Origin: Nonomuraea cypriaca
GTDB taxonomy: Bacteria; Actinomycetota; Actinomycetes; Streptosporangiales; Streptosporangiaceae
Assembly (NCBI RefSeq): GCF_015645445.1
Contig: NZ_JADOGI010000004.1
Location: 60,693 to 124,692 of the forward strand
DNA: 64,000 nt
Reading direction: 5' to 3'
The notes under the pieces are model-generated. The model was not told the origin of the DNA and searched no databases. It saw only the letters and a program-made list of their open reading frames with translations. The position numbers and the translations under genes were made by a program. Below are positions 37,623 through 46,401 of this stretch, one piece after another (position 1 is the first letter of the stretch; each line of letters opens with the position of its first letter).

Positions 37623-37763
37623 CCCTCAACGGCGGCCGGCCGCTCAGTCCTCAACCACGGCCGGTCGCTCAGTCTCAACGGCGGCCGGCCGGTCAGTCCT
37701 CAACCACGGCCGGTCGCTCAGCCTCAACGGCGGCCGGTCGCTCAGTCTCAACGGCGGCCGGCC
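37623..37763. repeat. 24/25-bp tandem repeat x6 across an NmrA stop codon
   Basis: Six units of the form CTCAACGGCGGCCGGCCGCT (then CAGT), alternating with a CTCAACCACGGCCGGTCGCT variant, fill the gap between the peptidase and the NmrA-like gene. The last unit runs into that gene and contains its TGA (37748-37750, minus strand) and final codons. The alternation suggests that a two-unit block was amplified. Confidence 0.93.
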
Positions 37764-38599
37764 GTGAATTCGCGCAGCGTCACCGGCGGGCGGCCGCCGA
37801 TCCGCTCGATGCTCTCGGTCACCCCGTAGAGCGGGTGGTGGCCGGAGCCGATGAAGCGGAAGATCGCCCACAGGTGCGACAGGTGCTCGACCGCGACCGG
37901 GTCGCCGTAGAGGTCGAGCGCCCGCGCCTCCCACTCCTCGGGAGGCAGGTCGGCGTAGTCCACCCCGAACGCGTCCGCCGCCTCGCCCGCACCGGCCATC
38001 TGACCGGTCAGCAGGCACACCGGGTCGGCGGGACCCGGATCGAGCAGGAGGCCGGACGCCACCCTGGCCACGTCGGAGGAGGCCACCAGCGGGATCAGCG
38101 TGTCCGGCGAGCCGAGCGGGAGCGCCAGCCGGCCGCCCGCCCCCTGGACGGCGACGGCCAGGTTCTCGAAGAAGACCGCGGCGCGCAGGTGCACCGCACC
38201 CACCCCGGCCCAGTCGAACACCTGCTCCGACACCCAGTGCCGGCGCATGCGCGGGGTCCCGGCCTCGGGGGAGGCGTCGAGCTGCGACACCTCGACGACG
38301 CGCTCAACGCCCTCCTCCCTGGCCGCCGCCGCGAACGCGCCCGTGGCGTCGAGCAGCCCGGCCGTCACCGGGTAGGTGAAGTACGCCCGCCGGACGCCGC
38401 GCATGGCAGGCCGTACGGAGGAGATCTCCCGCAGGTCGCCGACCACCACCTCGGCGCCGCGCTTGCGCAGCTCCGCGGCCCGCTCGTCGTCGGAGCGGAC
38501 GAACGCCCGCACCGCCGCGCCGCGCTCCAGCAGCAGGTCCACGACCTGCCGTCCGGTCCCTCCCTGCGGCCCACCGGCCGCGCCCGTGACGAGGATCAT
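37748..38599 (-). CDS. NmrA-like NAD(P)-binding protein
   Basis: A 283-residue atypical SDR. The nucleotide motif is ILVTGAAGGPQGGTGRQV with an insertion in the glycine loop, followed by VVGDLREISSVRPAMRGV and RRAYFTYPV. This is the NmrA/quinone-oxidoreductase-2 group, either redox sensors or reductases. The ATG at 38599 overlaps the preceding gene's stop (ATGA). The pair is divergent from a TetR regulator and probably answers a toxic or aromatic compound. Confidence 0.88.
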   Translation of the reverse strand: MILVTGAAGGPQGGTGRQVVDLLLERGAAVRAFVRSDDERAAELRKRGAEVVVGDLREISSVRPAMRGVRRAYFTYPVTAGLLDATGAFAAAAREEGVERVVEVSQLDASPEAGTPRMRRHWVSEQVFDWAGVGAVHLRAAVFFENLAVAVQGAGGRLALPLGSPDTLIPLVASSDVARVASGLLLDPGPADPVCLLTGQMAGAGEAADAFGVDYADLPPEEWEARALDLYGDPVAVEHLSHLWAIFRFIGSGHHPLYGVTESIERIGGRPPVTLREFTAGRR

Positions 38600-39633
38600 G
38601 ATTCCGCCCTTCCAGGGAGAGTGAGAGTGAACAGGCCGAGCCGCTCCAGCTCACGCAGGAACGGCGCGGCGGGGAACGCCTCGGCCGGGCCGAAGACGCC
38701 AGGACGGCCGGGACCCCGGCCGTCGGCCAGCCGTACGGCCGCCTCCACGGAGGCCATCGCGCTGAGCAGCCACAGGTCCCGCCCGCTGATCTGCCCGGCC
38801 GCGCCGCCGTCCTGGGTGATGACCTGCACGGCGACGGTGAACTCCGAGCCCGCCCTGGTCCCGGCGTCGGCGTGCTCGCTGCTGAACACCTGCTCCTCCT
38901 CGAACGTGTGCGCCGTGAGCTGCGCCTCCACCCGCCGCGTCGGCACGTGCCTGGGCACGGTGACGACCTCGGAGAACGGCACGGGAGCGATCATGGTGCG
39001 GGGCCCGAGCGGCGGCGGGAACGGGTAGACCGCGTTGCGCGGCTCGACGTAGCCGACGTGCTGGGCGCCGTCGGTGTACGTGATCCGCCGCGTGTCGGCG
39101 AACAGCAACTCGGCCGTCCTCTTGGCAGCCGTGGTCAGCCGCCAGCCCGACACCGCGTACGCGCTGGTCACCCGCTCGATCCCGGTCAGGCCGTCGGCCA
39201 CGGCCCCGGCGAGCAGGTCGCCCATGCCGCCGTAGAAGCTCATCGCGGTGACCATGGTGACGCCCGCCCGCCTGGCCGGCTCCGGCATGGTGTCGAACAT
39301 CCACTTGGTGTGGTGTTGCTCCAGCGCGTGGTCGACGTAGTGGCAGCCGCCCTCGGCCGCCGCCCTGGCGACGGGCTCGCCGGTGTCCGCGAACGGCCCG
39401 GCGCAGTGGATCAGCACGCCCGCCTGCCCGGCGAGGTCGCGCAGCGCGGCGGGGTCGTCCAGCGGGGCCTGGTGCGCCCTGGTGTTCCCGCCCAGCTCGT
39501 CGGCCAGGGCCTTGAGCGCCCCGCCGTCCCGCCCGGCCACGATCACCTCCCGGCCGCCGGCTCGTAACTCGGCCGCGACCAGGCGCCCGGTGTGCCCGGT
39601 GGCGCCGTAGACGGCGATGTGCGGTGATGACAC
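38596..39633 (-). CDS. Saccharopine dehydrogenase-like NAD-binding protein
   Basis: A 345-residue Rossmann protein with IAVYGATGHTGRLVAAEL at the N-terminus and GVLIHCAGPFADTGEPVARA near residue 80, typical of the trans-acting enoyl reductase/saccharopine dehydrogenase-like group. GTG at 39633 with GGAGG upstream. First gene of a two-gene unit under a TetR dyad. No substrate can be read from the sequence. Confidence 0.88.
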   Translation of the reverse strand: MSSPHIAVYGATGHTGRLVAAELRAGGREVIVAGRDGGALKALADELGGNTRAHQAPLDDPAALRDLAGQAGVLIHCAGPFADTGEPVARAAAEGGCHYVDHALEQHHTKWMFDTMPEPARRAGVTMVTAMSFYGGMGDLLAGAVADGLTGIERVTSAYAVSGWRLTTAAKRTAELLFADTRRITYTDGAQHVGYVEPRNAVYPFPPPLGPRTMIAPVPFSEVVTVPRHVPTRRVEAQLTAHTFEEEQVFSSEHADAGTRAGSEFTVAVQVITQDGGAAGQISGRDLWLLSAMASVEAAVRLADGRGPGRPGVFGPAEAFPAAPFLRELERLGLFTLTLPGRAES

Positions 39634-39650
39634 GACCCACCTCCATGATT

Positions 39651-39698
39651 CATACTGCGGGTACGTAACTGGTATCGAAGTTACGTACCGCGAGTATG
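39651..39698. promoter_or_regulatory. 48-bp TetR operator dyad
   Basis: A perfect 11-bp inverted repeat (GGTACGTAACT, 39660-39670, with 39679-39689) is continued, after three unpaired positions, by CATACT/AGTATG on the same axis. It can also be read as two overlapping TTACGTAC-type sites. It fills the divergent promoter between the saccharopine-dehydrogenase-like gene and tetR and covers both start regions. Confidence 0.88.
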
Positions 39699-39716
39699 TA
39701 AGTCAATGGGAGCACG

Positions 39717-40301
39717 ATGATTCGCCGTACCCAGGCAGAGCGGTCGGACGAGACGACGGCGCGGCTGGTGCGTGCCGCGCGGGACCTGTTCGGCGGCGAC
39801 GGCTACGCGGCCACGTCGATCGACGCCGTCGCCGCCGCGGCCGGGATGACCAAGGGGGCCGCGTACCACCAGTTCGGCGGCAAGGTGGAGCTGTTCCGCG
39901 CGGCGTTCGCCGGCGAGCTGGCCGACGTCGTCGCCAAGCTGGAGCGGGTCGCCGCCGAGGAGGACGATCCGTTGGCGGCGCTGAGCCGCGGCAGCCGCAC
40001 GTTCCTGGAGCACTGTCTCGACCCCGGGTTCCGGCAGATCGTGCTGCTGGACGCGCCGTCGGTGCTGGGCTGGGAGGAGGCCCGCGAGATGGAGTACGAC
40101 CACCTGCTGCGGATCCTGCTGGCCGGTCTGAGCGTGGCCGCGGAGGGGGAGGGGGAAGGGTCGTTGCCCGCCCGCGCGCAGCTCATGTTCGGCGCGTTGT
40201 GCGAGGGCGGCATGCTGCTGGCCCGCTCCGCCGACCCGGCGGCCGACCTGCCGCTGTTCGCCGCGGAGGCCGGCCGCTTCCTGGCAGCTCTGCGGCTCTG
40301 A
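39717..40301 (+). CDS. TetR-family repressor
   Basis: A 194-residue regulator. HTH in residues 10-55: TTARLVRAARDLFGGDGYA, then TSIDAVAAAAGMTKGAAYHQF, followed by GGKVELFRAAF. The ligand domain is unremarkable. ATG with GGGAG upstream. The large dyad immediately upstream makes autorepression and repression of the divergent two-gene unit very likely. Confidence 0.92.
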   Translation: MIRRTQAERSDETTARLVRAARDLFGGDGYAATSIDAVAAAAGMTKGAAYHQFGGKVELFRAAFAGELADVVAKLERVAAEEDDPLAALSRGSRTFLEHCLDPGFRQIVLLDAPSVLGWEEAREMEYDHLLRILLAGLSVAAEGEGEGSLPARAQLMFGALCEGGMLLARSADPAADLPLFAAEAGRFLAALRL

Positions 40302-40601
40302 TCAGCCGTGCGATTCGGTCACCGAGCCCCTGAGAGTGGTCTGGCAGGACCAGCCGTTCGGGCCGTCGAAGCGGACGGAGTCGAAGAAGTCGCGGAACGG
40401 GGTGTAGAAGTTGCCCTTGCCGCGCGGGCCGGTCACCGCGGAGCAGCCGCCGTACGCGGCTTCCGAGAAGAGGTGGATCCACGAGTCGGTGCGGTTCCAG
40501 TCGGACTTGGCCCGGTCGGCCATGCCCAGGGCCGCGAGATCGGGGGTGTCGGCGTTGATCGCCGCCGCCACGTCCGAGACGGATGAGGAACAGCGCCTCA
40601 C
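40302..40601 (-). CDS. Hypothetical 99-residue protein, possibly truncated
   Basis: An open frame starting GTG 16 nt after the beta-helix gene stop, with no clear ribosome-binding site or signal peptide. It contains GKGNFYTPFRDFFDSVRFDG and a Cys pair (GGCSAV, WSCQTT) that look like the end of a small secreted domain. It has normal codon bias and no better frame opposes it. It may be the end of a gene that lost its signal sequence. Function unknown. Confidence 0.45.
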   Translation of the reverse strand: MRRCSSSVSDVAAAINADTPDLAALGMADRAKSDWNRTDSWIHLFSEAAYGGCSAVTGPRGKGNFYTPFRDFFDSVRFDGPNGWSCQTTLRGSVTESHG

Positions 40602-40617
40602 GCCGGACGCGGTCCGG

Positions 40618-41892
40618 TCAGCAGATGGTTTGGCGACTGTTGACCAGGGTGTTGTTGCGGAAGGTGGTGTTGATCCCGCACGGGTTCTCCGTGATGGCGG
40701 AGTCGGTCACCCGGAGGTTCTGGACGATGATGTCCGAAGAATTGGGGAACTCCGAGCGGGCGGCCAGCCTGATGTCGCCGGGCCCCTGGACACTGCCGCT
40801 CTGGGCGGCGATGTTCACGTTGTAGCAGTTCTCGATCAGGATCGCGTTGTTGCCGGTCTGCGCGATGTCCACCCGGTCGATCACGGCCCCGCCGCTCTCC
40901 GACACGCAGAAGACGCCGCGCCCGCCGCCGCGCGCGATGACCTGCCCGACGCGGATGTTGGCCGGGTACGAGTTGCCGATCCGCCCGTTCCTGTTGGCCA
41001 TGCGGAAGGCCGCGTACCCGGTGCCGGCGCCGGCGTTCTGGGCGTCGACCGTGCCGACGGTGGCGTTGACGGTGTCGTTCAGCAGCAGGCCCGAGTGGCC
41101 GACGTTTCTGGCCACGACGGTGCCGACGGTGAGGCCGTCCACGCCGTACGTCTCCACGCCGTGGGTGCTGGTGCCGGAGACGTAGACGTTGTCGATGCGT
41201 ACGTTGCGCGTGCGTACGCTCCGGTCGCCGTGGTTGTCGATCCTGACGCCCAGGCCGCGGGAAACCCGCAGGTCGATCTGGCCGAGGGTGACGTTGACGC
41301 CGTTGCGGACGAAGATGCCGTACAGCGGGGCGCCGGTGACGTTCAGGTGCTGGACCTCGACGTCCGTGACGCCCCTGGCGTACACGACGGCCTGGTCGCC
41401 CGAGCCGGAGCCGGTCACGTTGACGGTGCCACAGACGTCCAGCACCGTGTAGCTCGGCAGGGAGAGCCGTGAGCCGGCGCTCATCGAGCCCGAGCCGCGC
41501 ACGACGACGCGCTGCTTGGCGGTGCGCCCGGCGGAGAGGCTGTTCACGGCGGCCTGCATGGCCGACAGCATGCTGGTGCCGGTGTAGACGGTCCTGCCGC
41601 CGTTGCGCGCGGTCCAGGTGCTGCCGCTCAGCGTCGCCTCCGCGTTGAACGAGCCGTCCCCGCAGGCCAGTGCGTTCGCGGAACGGGCCTCCGACGCCCG
41701 ATCCAGCGCGCTCGTGGCGCTGGTCTTCGACGCCTGATCCAGCGCGCCGGCGGCATCGGTCTTCGACGCGCGATCCAGCGCCGCGGCTCCGGCCGGGGCG
41801 GACATGGCCGTGGCCACGAGGGCGATCGTCGTCACGCCGGCCGCGAGACCGATCCGGCGCCTGCTGACGGGCGTACTGCCGCTGCTTCGCAT
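40618..41892 (-). CDS. Secreted right-handed beta-helix protein
   Basis: A 424-residue exported protein. The ATG at 41892 has AGGAG six bases upstream, and SRRRIGLAAGVTTIALVATA is a Tat-like signal. Residues 38-73 are three 12-residue repeats (ALDRASKTDAAG type) forming a linker. The rest is a beta-helix of short rungs (VTGAPLYGIFVRNGVNVTLG, HGVETYGVDGLTVGTVV, GNNAILIENCYNVNI) with Asn and Gly turns. It resembles pectate-lyase-like or polysaccharide-binding helices, but I see no confirmed catalytic set. Divergent from the ABC exporter. Confidence 0.82.
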   Translation of the reverse strand: MRSSGSTPVSRRRIGLAAGVTTIALVATAMSAPAGAAALDRASKTDAAGALDQASKTSATSALDRASEARSANALACGDGSFNAEATLSGSTWTARNGGRTVYTGTSMLSAMQAAVNSLSAGRTAKQRVVVRGSGSMSAGSRLSLPSYTVLDVCGTVNVTGSGSGDQAVVYARGVTDVEVQHLNVTGAPLYGIFVRNGVNVTLGQIDLRVSRGLGVRIDNHGDRSVRTRNVRIDNVYVSGTSTHGVETYGVDGLTVGTVVARNVGHSGLLLNDTVNATVGTVDAQNAGAGTGYAAFRMANRNGRIGNSYPANIRVGQVIARGGGRGVFCVSESGGAVIDRVDIAQTGNNAILIENCYNVNIAAQSGSVQGPGDIRLAARSEFPNSSDIIVQNLRVTDSAITENPCGINTTFRNNTLVNSRQTIC

Positions 41893-42128
41893 GCTGCGCT
41901 CCTGCGGTGGGGTATGGGCGCCGCCGCTGAATCGATTCACTCATCGCCAAACGTCTCTGCCTGCGAGAATGCGCGAGCAAATCCGATCCAAGGGTGGCTG
42001 ATTCGTGGGGAGTATTGCAACGTTCAAATCGGCCGTCAACAAGGCGTGAAACTTACATGTGACAGGGGTTGTCGAGAGAATCCGCGCAGGACGCGGAAAC
42101 TGTCGGTGGTCGCGTGCACACTCGCGGT

Positions 42129-43991
42129 ATGCCCGACGCACCCCTGGAGCTCGGCGAGCTCTCCTTCTCCGACTGGTACGCCCACACCGACAAGATGGCC
42201 GAGGTCGGCTTCCTGACCATCGCCAGACGCCTGCCGTCGCTCGTGGGCCAGGCGATGCGCATGGCCTGGGGGGCCAGCCCGCGCGACACCCTGGCCACGA
42301 TCGCGCTCAACCTGCTCGGCGGGGTGTTCACCGCGTTCGGGCTGCTGGCCACGACCGGCGTGCTCACCGCGCTCTTCAGCGAGGGGCCGACCCCCGAGCG
42401 GGTGGTGGCCGCGCTGCCCAGCCTCGCCCTGGTCGCAGGGGCGGCGGTGGTGCGCACGATGACGCAGGCCGGCGCGGGCTGGGCCCAGTCGCGGCTCACC
42501 CCCCAGATCGCGCGGCTGACCGAGGAGCGGCTCTACGGCCTGACCAGCCGGGTGCAGCTCGTCTCCTACGACGACCCCGAGTTCCACGACGCTTTGGAAC
42601 GTGCCGGGGCGCGCGGCGTGGCCACGGCGGACTCGGTGGTGTCCTCGGCCATCAACGTCGTCACGGCCACCGTCGGCCTCGCCGCCGCGGCCGGCGTGCT
42701 CGGCGTCCTGCACCCGGTGCTGCTCCCGCTGCTCCTGCTGGCGGTGCTGCCCGACGCGTGGGCCGCGGTGCGCAGCGCCCGCATGCGCTACTCCACGATG
42801 TACTCCCTCGTCCCCGCCCGCCGCCGCAAGTGGATCATCGCCGACCTGCTGGCCCAGCGCGAGTCCGCGGCCGAGGTCCGCTCGTTCACGATGCGCGGCT
42901 TCCTGCTGCGGATGTACGACGCGGTGGCCACGGCCGAGCAGGAGGTCATGCTCCGGCTGGCCAAGCGGCAGATGCTCACCAGAGTGGCCGGCGAGGCGAT
43001 GGGCGGCCTCGGCACGGCCATGGTCTACGTGGCCCTCGGTCTCCTGCTGGCCCTCGCCGCGATCCCGCTCGCCGTGGCGGGCACCGCCGTGCTGGTGATC
43101 AGATCGGGCCAGACCTCCCTGAGCAATCTCATGTACGCCACCAACCGCCTCTACGAGGAGGGCCTCTACTTCACCGACTTCCTGGAGTTCTGCGCCGACG
43201 CCGAGCGCCGCCTGGTCGGCCCGCGCCAGGCCGCCGTGCCCGAGGGGTTCACGCGCATCGTCGCCGAGGAGGTGACCTTCACCTACCCGGGCGCGGAGGA
43301 GCCGGCGCTGCGCGACGTGTCCGTGGTGATCGAGCGCGGCGAGGTGATCGCGTTCGTCGGCGAGAACGGCTCGGGAAAGACCACCCTCGCCAAGATCCTC
43401 TCGGGCCTGTACGAACCGGACGGCGGCGCCGTCCGCTGGGACGACACGGACGTGAAGGAGATGGACCCGGATGCCCTGCGGCTGCGTACGGCGGTCATCG
43501 CCCAGGACCACACCCGCTGGCCGCTGACCGCCCGCTACAACATCACCATGGGCACCGACAAGGGCGAGCCCGCCCTGCACGCGGCGGCGGCGGTGGCGGG
43601 CGCGGACGAGGTGGTCGCCGAGTTGCCGCACGGCTACCGCACCCTGCTCGACCGCCGTTTCAAGGACGGCCAGGAGCTGTCCGGCGGCCAGTGGCAGCGC
43701 ATCGCCGTGGCCCGGGGCTTCCACCGCGCCGCCGACCTGCTCATCTGCGACGAGCCGACCGCCGCGCTCGACGCCCGCGCCGAGCACGCCCTCTTCGAGC
43801 GCGTCCGCGATCACTCGGAGGGGCGGACGGTGCTGCTGATCACCCACCGGCTGGCGAGCGTGCGTTACGCCGACCGGATCTACGTGCTCGACCACGGCAA
43901 GGTGGCCGAGCAGGGCGATCATGACACACTGATGTCACTCAACGGGCTCTACGCCGACCTCTACACCCTCCAGGCGAGCGCCTACCGATGA
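42129..43991 (+). CDS. ABC exporter half-transporter (fused TMD-ATPase)
   Basis: A 620-residue protein: membrane domain with about six spans (residues 40-330) then an ATPase domain. Walker A GENGSGKTT, signature LSGGQWQRIAVARG, Walker B LLICDEPTAALD and the switch His in LLITHRLASVRYA are intact. Start: the ATG at 42129 begins the conserved part; it has no ribosome-binding site and may be leaderless. Related actinomycete exporters move lipids, peptides or drugs; the substrate is not evident. The 236-nt divergent region upstream shows no gene. Confidence 0.9.
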   Translation: MPDAPLELGELSFSDWYAHTDKMAEVGFLTIARRLPSLVGQAMRMAWGASPRDTLATIALNLLGGVFTAFGLLATTGVLTALFSEGPTPERVVAALPSLALVAGAAVVRTMTQAGAGWAQSRLTPQIARLTEERLYGLTSRVQLVSYDDPEFHDALERAGARGVATADSVVSSAINVVTATVGLAAAAGVLGVLHPVLLPLLLLAVLPDAWAAVRSARMRYSTMYSLVPARRRKWIIADLLAQRESAAEVRSFTMRGFLLRMYDAVATAEQEVMLRLAKRQMLTRVAGEAMGGLGTAMVYVALGLLLALAAIPLAVAGTAVLVIRSGQTSLSNLMYATNRLYEEGLYFTDFLEFCADAERRLVGPRQAAVPEGFTRIVAEEVTFTYPGAEEPALRDVSVVIERGEVIAFVGENGSGKTTLAKILSGLYEPDGGAVRWDDTDVKEMDPDALRLRTAVIAQDHTRWPLTARYNITMGTDKGEPALHAAAAVAGADEVVAELPHGYRTLLDRRFKDGQELSGGQWQRIAVARGFHRAADLLICDEPTAALDARAEHALFERVRDHSEGRTVLLITHRLASVRYADRIYVLDHGKVAEQGDHDTLMSLNGLYADLYTLQASAYR

Positions 43992-44095
43992 CCGCATCAC
44001 GAAGATGGACGAAAGTGTCGGGTCCGTAGACCTTCGGCGCTTGCCTGTGGCTTCGTCCGCGCGGTGTGCTGGATGAAGATCCGGGAGGAGACCGT

Positions 44096-44569
44096 ATGCA
44101 GGCAGAGGAGAAGTCCGGCGAGGACCGGCCGGACTTCATCGACATGATCGGTGAGCAGCTTGCTTACTGGACATTCGGCCCGGACCCGCATATGTCCGGT
44201 GCGCCCGGCTCCAGCTACACGCCGGTCAGGCTGGTGGTCTGGACGCTCGTGGCGATCGCCGTCTCCGCCGGGGTGTCGGCGGTCAGGCTGGCCCTGTCAG
44301 AGAAGCCGCCGCAGGTTGGGGTGGCGATGGTGCTGATCCCGCTGCTGCTGCCGCTGATCGGCGCCCTGGCGCACAAGCCGCCCCGGCACGTCCTCGCGCT
44401 CGGGTGCGGCCTGGCGGCGGGCGTGGGCACGGCCCTGGCGCTGGGGATCGACGGCCCGTACTGGACGGCGTTCGCGGCGGTCTGCGCCGGGTTCCTGGTG
44501 TGTTCGGTGGTCTTCGCCGCCGTCACCGCCGGGTTACTCACCCGGCTCGTCACAGGAACCCGGCGCTGA
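44096..44569 (+). CDS. Small integral membrane protein
   Basis: A 157-residue protein. ATG at 44096 with GGAGGAG upstream. An acidic cytoplasmic N-terminus of about 45 residues is followed by four hydrophobic segments (RLVVWTLVAIAVSAGVSA; VGVAMVLIPLLLPLIGALA; VLALGCGLAAGVGTALALG; AAVCAGFLVCSVVFAAVTAG). No motif ties it to a known family. It may serve the exporter upstream. One base separates it from the convergent permease gene. Confidence 0.75.
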   Translation: MQAEEKSGEDRPDFIDMIGEQLAYWTFGPDPHMSGAPGSSYTPVRLVVWTLVAIAVSAGVSAVRLALSEKPPQVGVAMVLIPLLLPLIGALAHKPPRHVLALGCGLAAGVGTALALGIDGPYWTAFAAVCAGFLVCSVVFAAVTAGLLTRLVTGTRR

Positions 44570-44570
44570 C

Positions 44571-45464
44571 TCACTTGCCGAAACCGGCGGTCAGACCGGC
44601 CAGGAGCTGGCGGCGGCCCACGACGTACAGCACCAGGATGGGCACCGTGGTGAGCACCACGGAGGCGAGCACCGCGGGCACGTTCACGGTGTACTGACCC
44701 TGGAAGTTCGCCAGGGCCAGCGGCAGCGTCTGCCGCTCGGGGCTCTGGGTGAGGACCAGTGGCAGCAGAAACCCGTTCCAGATCTGCAGCGCGTTGTAGA
44801 CGGTCACCGTCACCACGGCCGGCCTGGTCAGGGGAAGCGCCAGCTTCCACAGCGTTCCCCACTCGGTGGCGCCGTCCAGCCGCATCGACTCGAACAGCTC
44901 CTTGGGCACGTCCCGGATGAAGTTCGACAGGATCAGCACCGACAGCGGGATCGCGAACGCGATCGACGGAAGGATCATGCCCAGCAGCGAGTCGTACAGG
45001 TTCAGCCTGATGATGATCAGGTAGACCGGGATGATCGTGGCCTGCAGCGGGATGGCCAGCCCCATGAGGAACATCGAGTTCGTCCAGCGCAGGAACCGCC
45101 CGTCACCGCCCCGGACGATCGCGTACGCCGCCATGAACGCTATCGCCACCGCGGGCACCACGGCGCCGACGGTGACGATGAGGCTGTTGAAGAAGTACCG
45201 CACGAAGTCCGACTCGATGACCAGCTGGTAGTTGGCCAGCGTCGGCTCGGACGGCGGCGCGAGCGGGTTCTCCAGGTAGTAGTTGCTCTGCGCCTTGAAG
45301 CTGGTGATGACGATCCAGTAGATCGGCACCATCACGATCAGCAGCCAGATCCAGCCCGCGGTGCCGGCCACCCAGTTGCGGCGCTTCCCGTTGACCGACT
45401 TCTTGCGGTGCCTGTGGTCTCCCAGGCTCATCTGCTCCGGCCCCTTCGTCAGGGTCGTCGCCAT
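44571..45464 (-). CDS. Sugar ABC permease (MalG type), GH3 cluster
   Basis: A 297-residue CUT1-type permease. The ATG at 45464 lies just after the previous stop (TGACATG). Six spans; EAA loop SMRLDGATEWGTLWKLALPL; C-terminus QLLAGLTAGFGK is typical. Works with the permease and binding protein upstream to import a beta-linked disaccharide or xylo-/gluco-oligosaccharide for the divergent GH3 enzyme. No ATPase is encoded nearby. Confidence 0.92.
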   Translation of the reverse strand: MATTLTKGPEQMSLGDHRHRKKSVNGKRRNWVAGTAGWIWLLIVMVPIYWIVITSFKAQSNYYLENPLAPPSEPTLANYQLVIESDFVRYFFNSLIVTVGAVVPAVAIAFMAAYAIVRGGDGRFLRWTNSMFLMGLAIPLQATIIPVYLIIIRLNLYDSLLGMILPSIAFAIPLSVLILSNFIRDVPKELFESMRLDGATEWGTLWKLALPLTRPAVVTVTVYNALQIWNGFLLPLVLTQSPERQTLPLALANFQGQYTVNVPAVLASVVLTTVPILVLYVVGRRQLLAGLTAGFGK

Positions 45465-45465
45465 G

Positions 45466-46401
45466 TCAGGCCCCTTCCAGCTGGCTGGTACTCGAGCTGC
45501 CGCCGCCGATTCTGCGCAGCAACAGCGCCAGGGCCAGGCCCACGAGGACGAGGATGACGGCGATCGCACTGGCCGGACCCATCAGGTTGGCCTGGAATCC
45601 CCTCTTGTACATGTCGACGGCGAGCGCCCGGGTGGCGTCCCCGGGACCGCCCGCGGTCAGCACCCAGATCAGGTCGAAGAACGTCAGCGACCCGACCACC
45701 ATGAGCGTCGAGGACGTGATGATCGTGTACTTGAGCTGCGGCAGGGTGATGCTGAAGAACTTGCGGACCCGGCCGGCTCCGTCCAGCTCCGCGGCCTCGT
45801 ACATCGACCGGGGGATCTGGCGTACGCCGCCCTGGTAGATCAGCGAGTGGAACGGGATGAACTGCCACGACACCACGAAGATCACCACGCTGAAGGCGAG
45901 GACGGGATCGCCGAGCCAGTCCTGCACCAGCAGGGGGATCCCCAGCCCGGCGCCGAGCCCGAAGTTCGGGTCGAGCAACGCCTTGTACGTGATCGCGATG
46001 GCCGCCGAGCTGAGCAGCAGCGGGACGAAGTACATCACCGCCAGAACGGCGCGGTAACGCTGCGAGTTGGCCAGGAACACCCCGAGCAGGATGCTCGCCG
46101 GCGTCTGCACCGCCCACGACAGGGCCATCACGAGGAATGTGACCCAGAGCGCGTGCGGCAGCTGCGGGTCGCTGAGCACGGCCGACCAACTGTCCAGGCC
46201 CGTCACGCTGATGTCGCCGAGCCCGTCCCACGAGGTGAAGCTGAGCAGGAAGACCCCGACGAGCGGGACCAGGCCGAAGGCGGCGAAGAACAGCAGTGCG
46301 GGTACGGCCAGCCAGGCGAGGCCGCCACTCCGGCCACCGGGCGCGCCGTGGGCGCCCGGCGGCCGGTTGCCGCGCCTGGAGGGAGCTGCGTACGCGCTCA
46401 C
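45466..46401 (-). CDS. Sugar ABC permease (MalF type), GH3 cluster
   Basis: A 311-residue permease whose GTG (46401) overlaps the binding-protein stop. The EAA loop is EAAELDGAGRVRKFFSITLP. A longer frame is open upstream but belongs to the binding-protein region in another frame. Standard order: binding protein, MalF-like, MalG-like. Confidence 0.92.
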   Translation of the reverse strand: MSAYAAPSRRGNRPPGAHGAPGGRSGGLAWLAVPALLFFAAFGLVPLVGVFLLSFTSWDGLGDISVTGLDSWSAVLSDPQLPHALWVTFLVMALSWAVQTPASILLGVFLANSQRYRAVLAVMYFVPLLLSSAAIAITYKALLDPNFGLGAGLGIPLLVQDWLGDPVLAFSVVIFVVSWQFIPFHSLIYQGGVRQIPRSMYEAAELDGAGRVRKFFSITLPQLKYTIITSSTLMVVGSLTFFDLIWVLTAGGPGDATRALAVDMYKRGFQANLMGPASAIAVILVLVGLALALLLRRIGGGSSSTSQLEGA

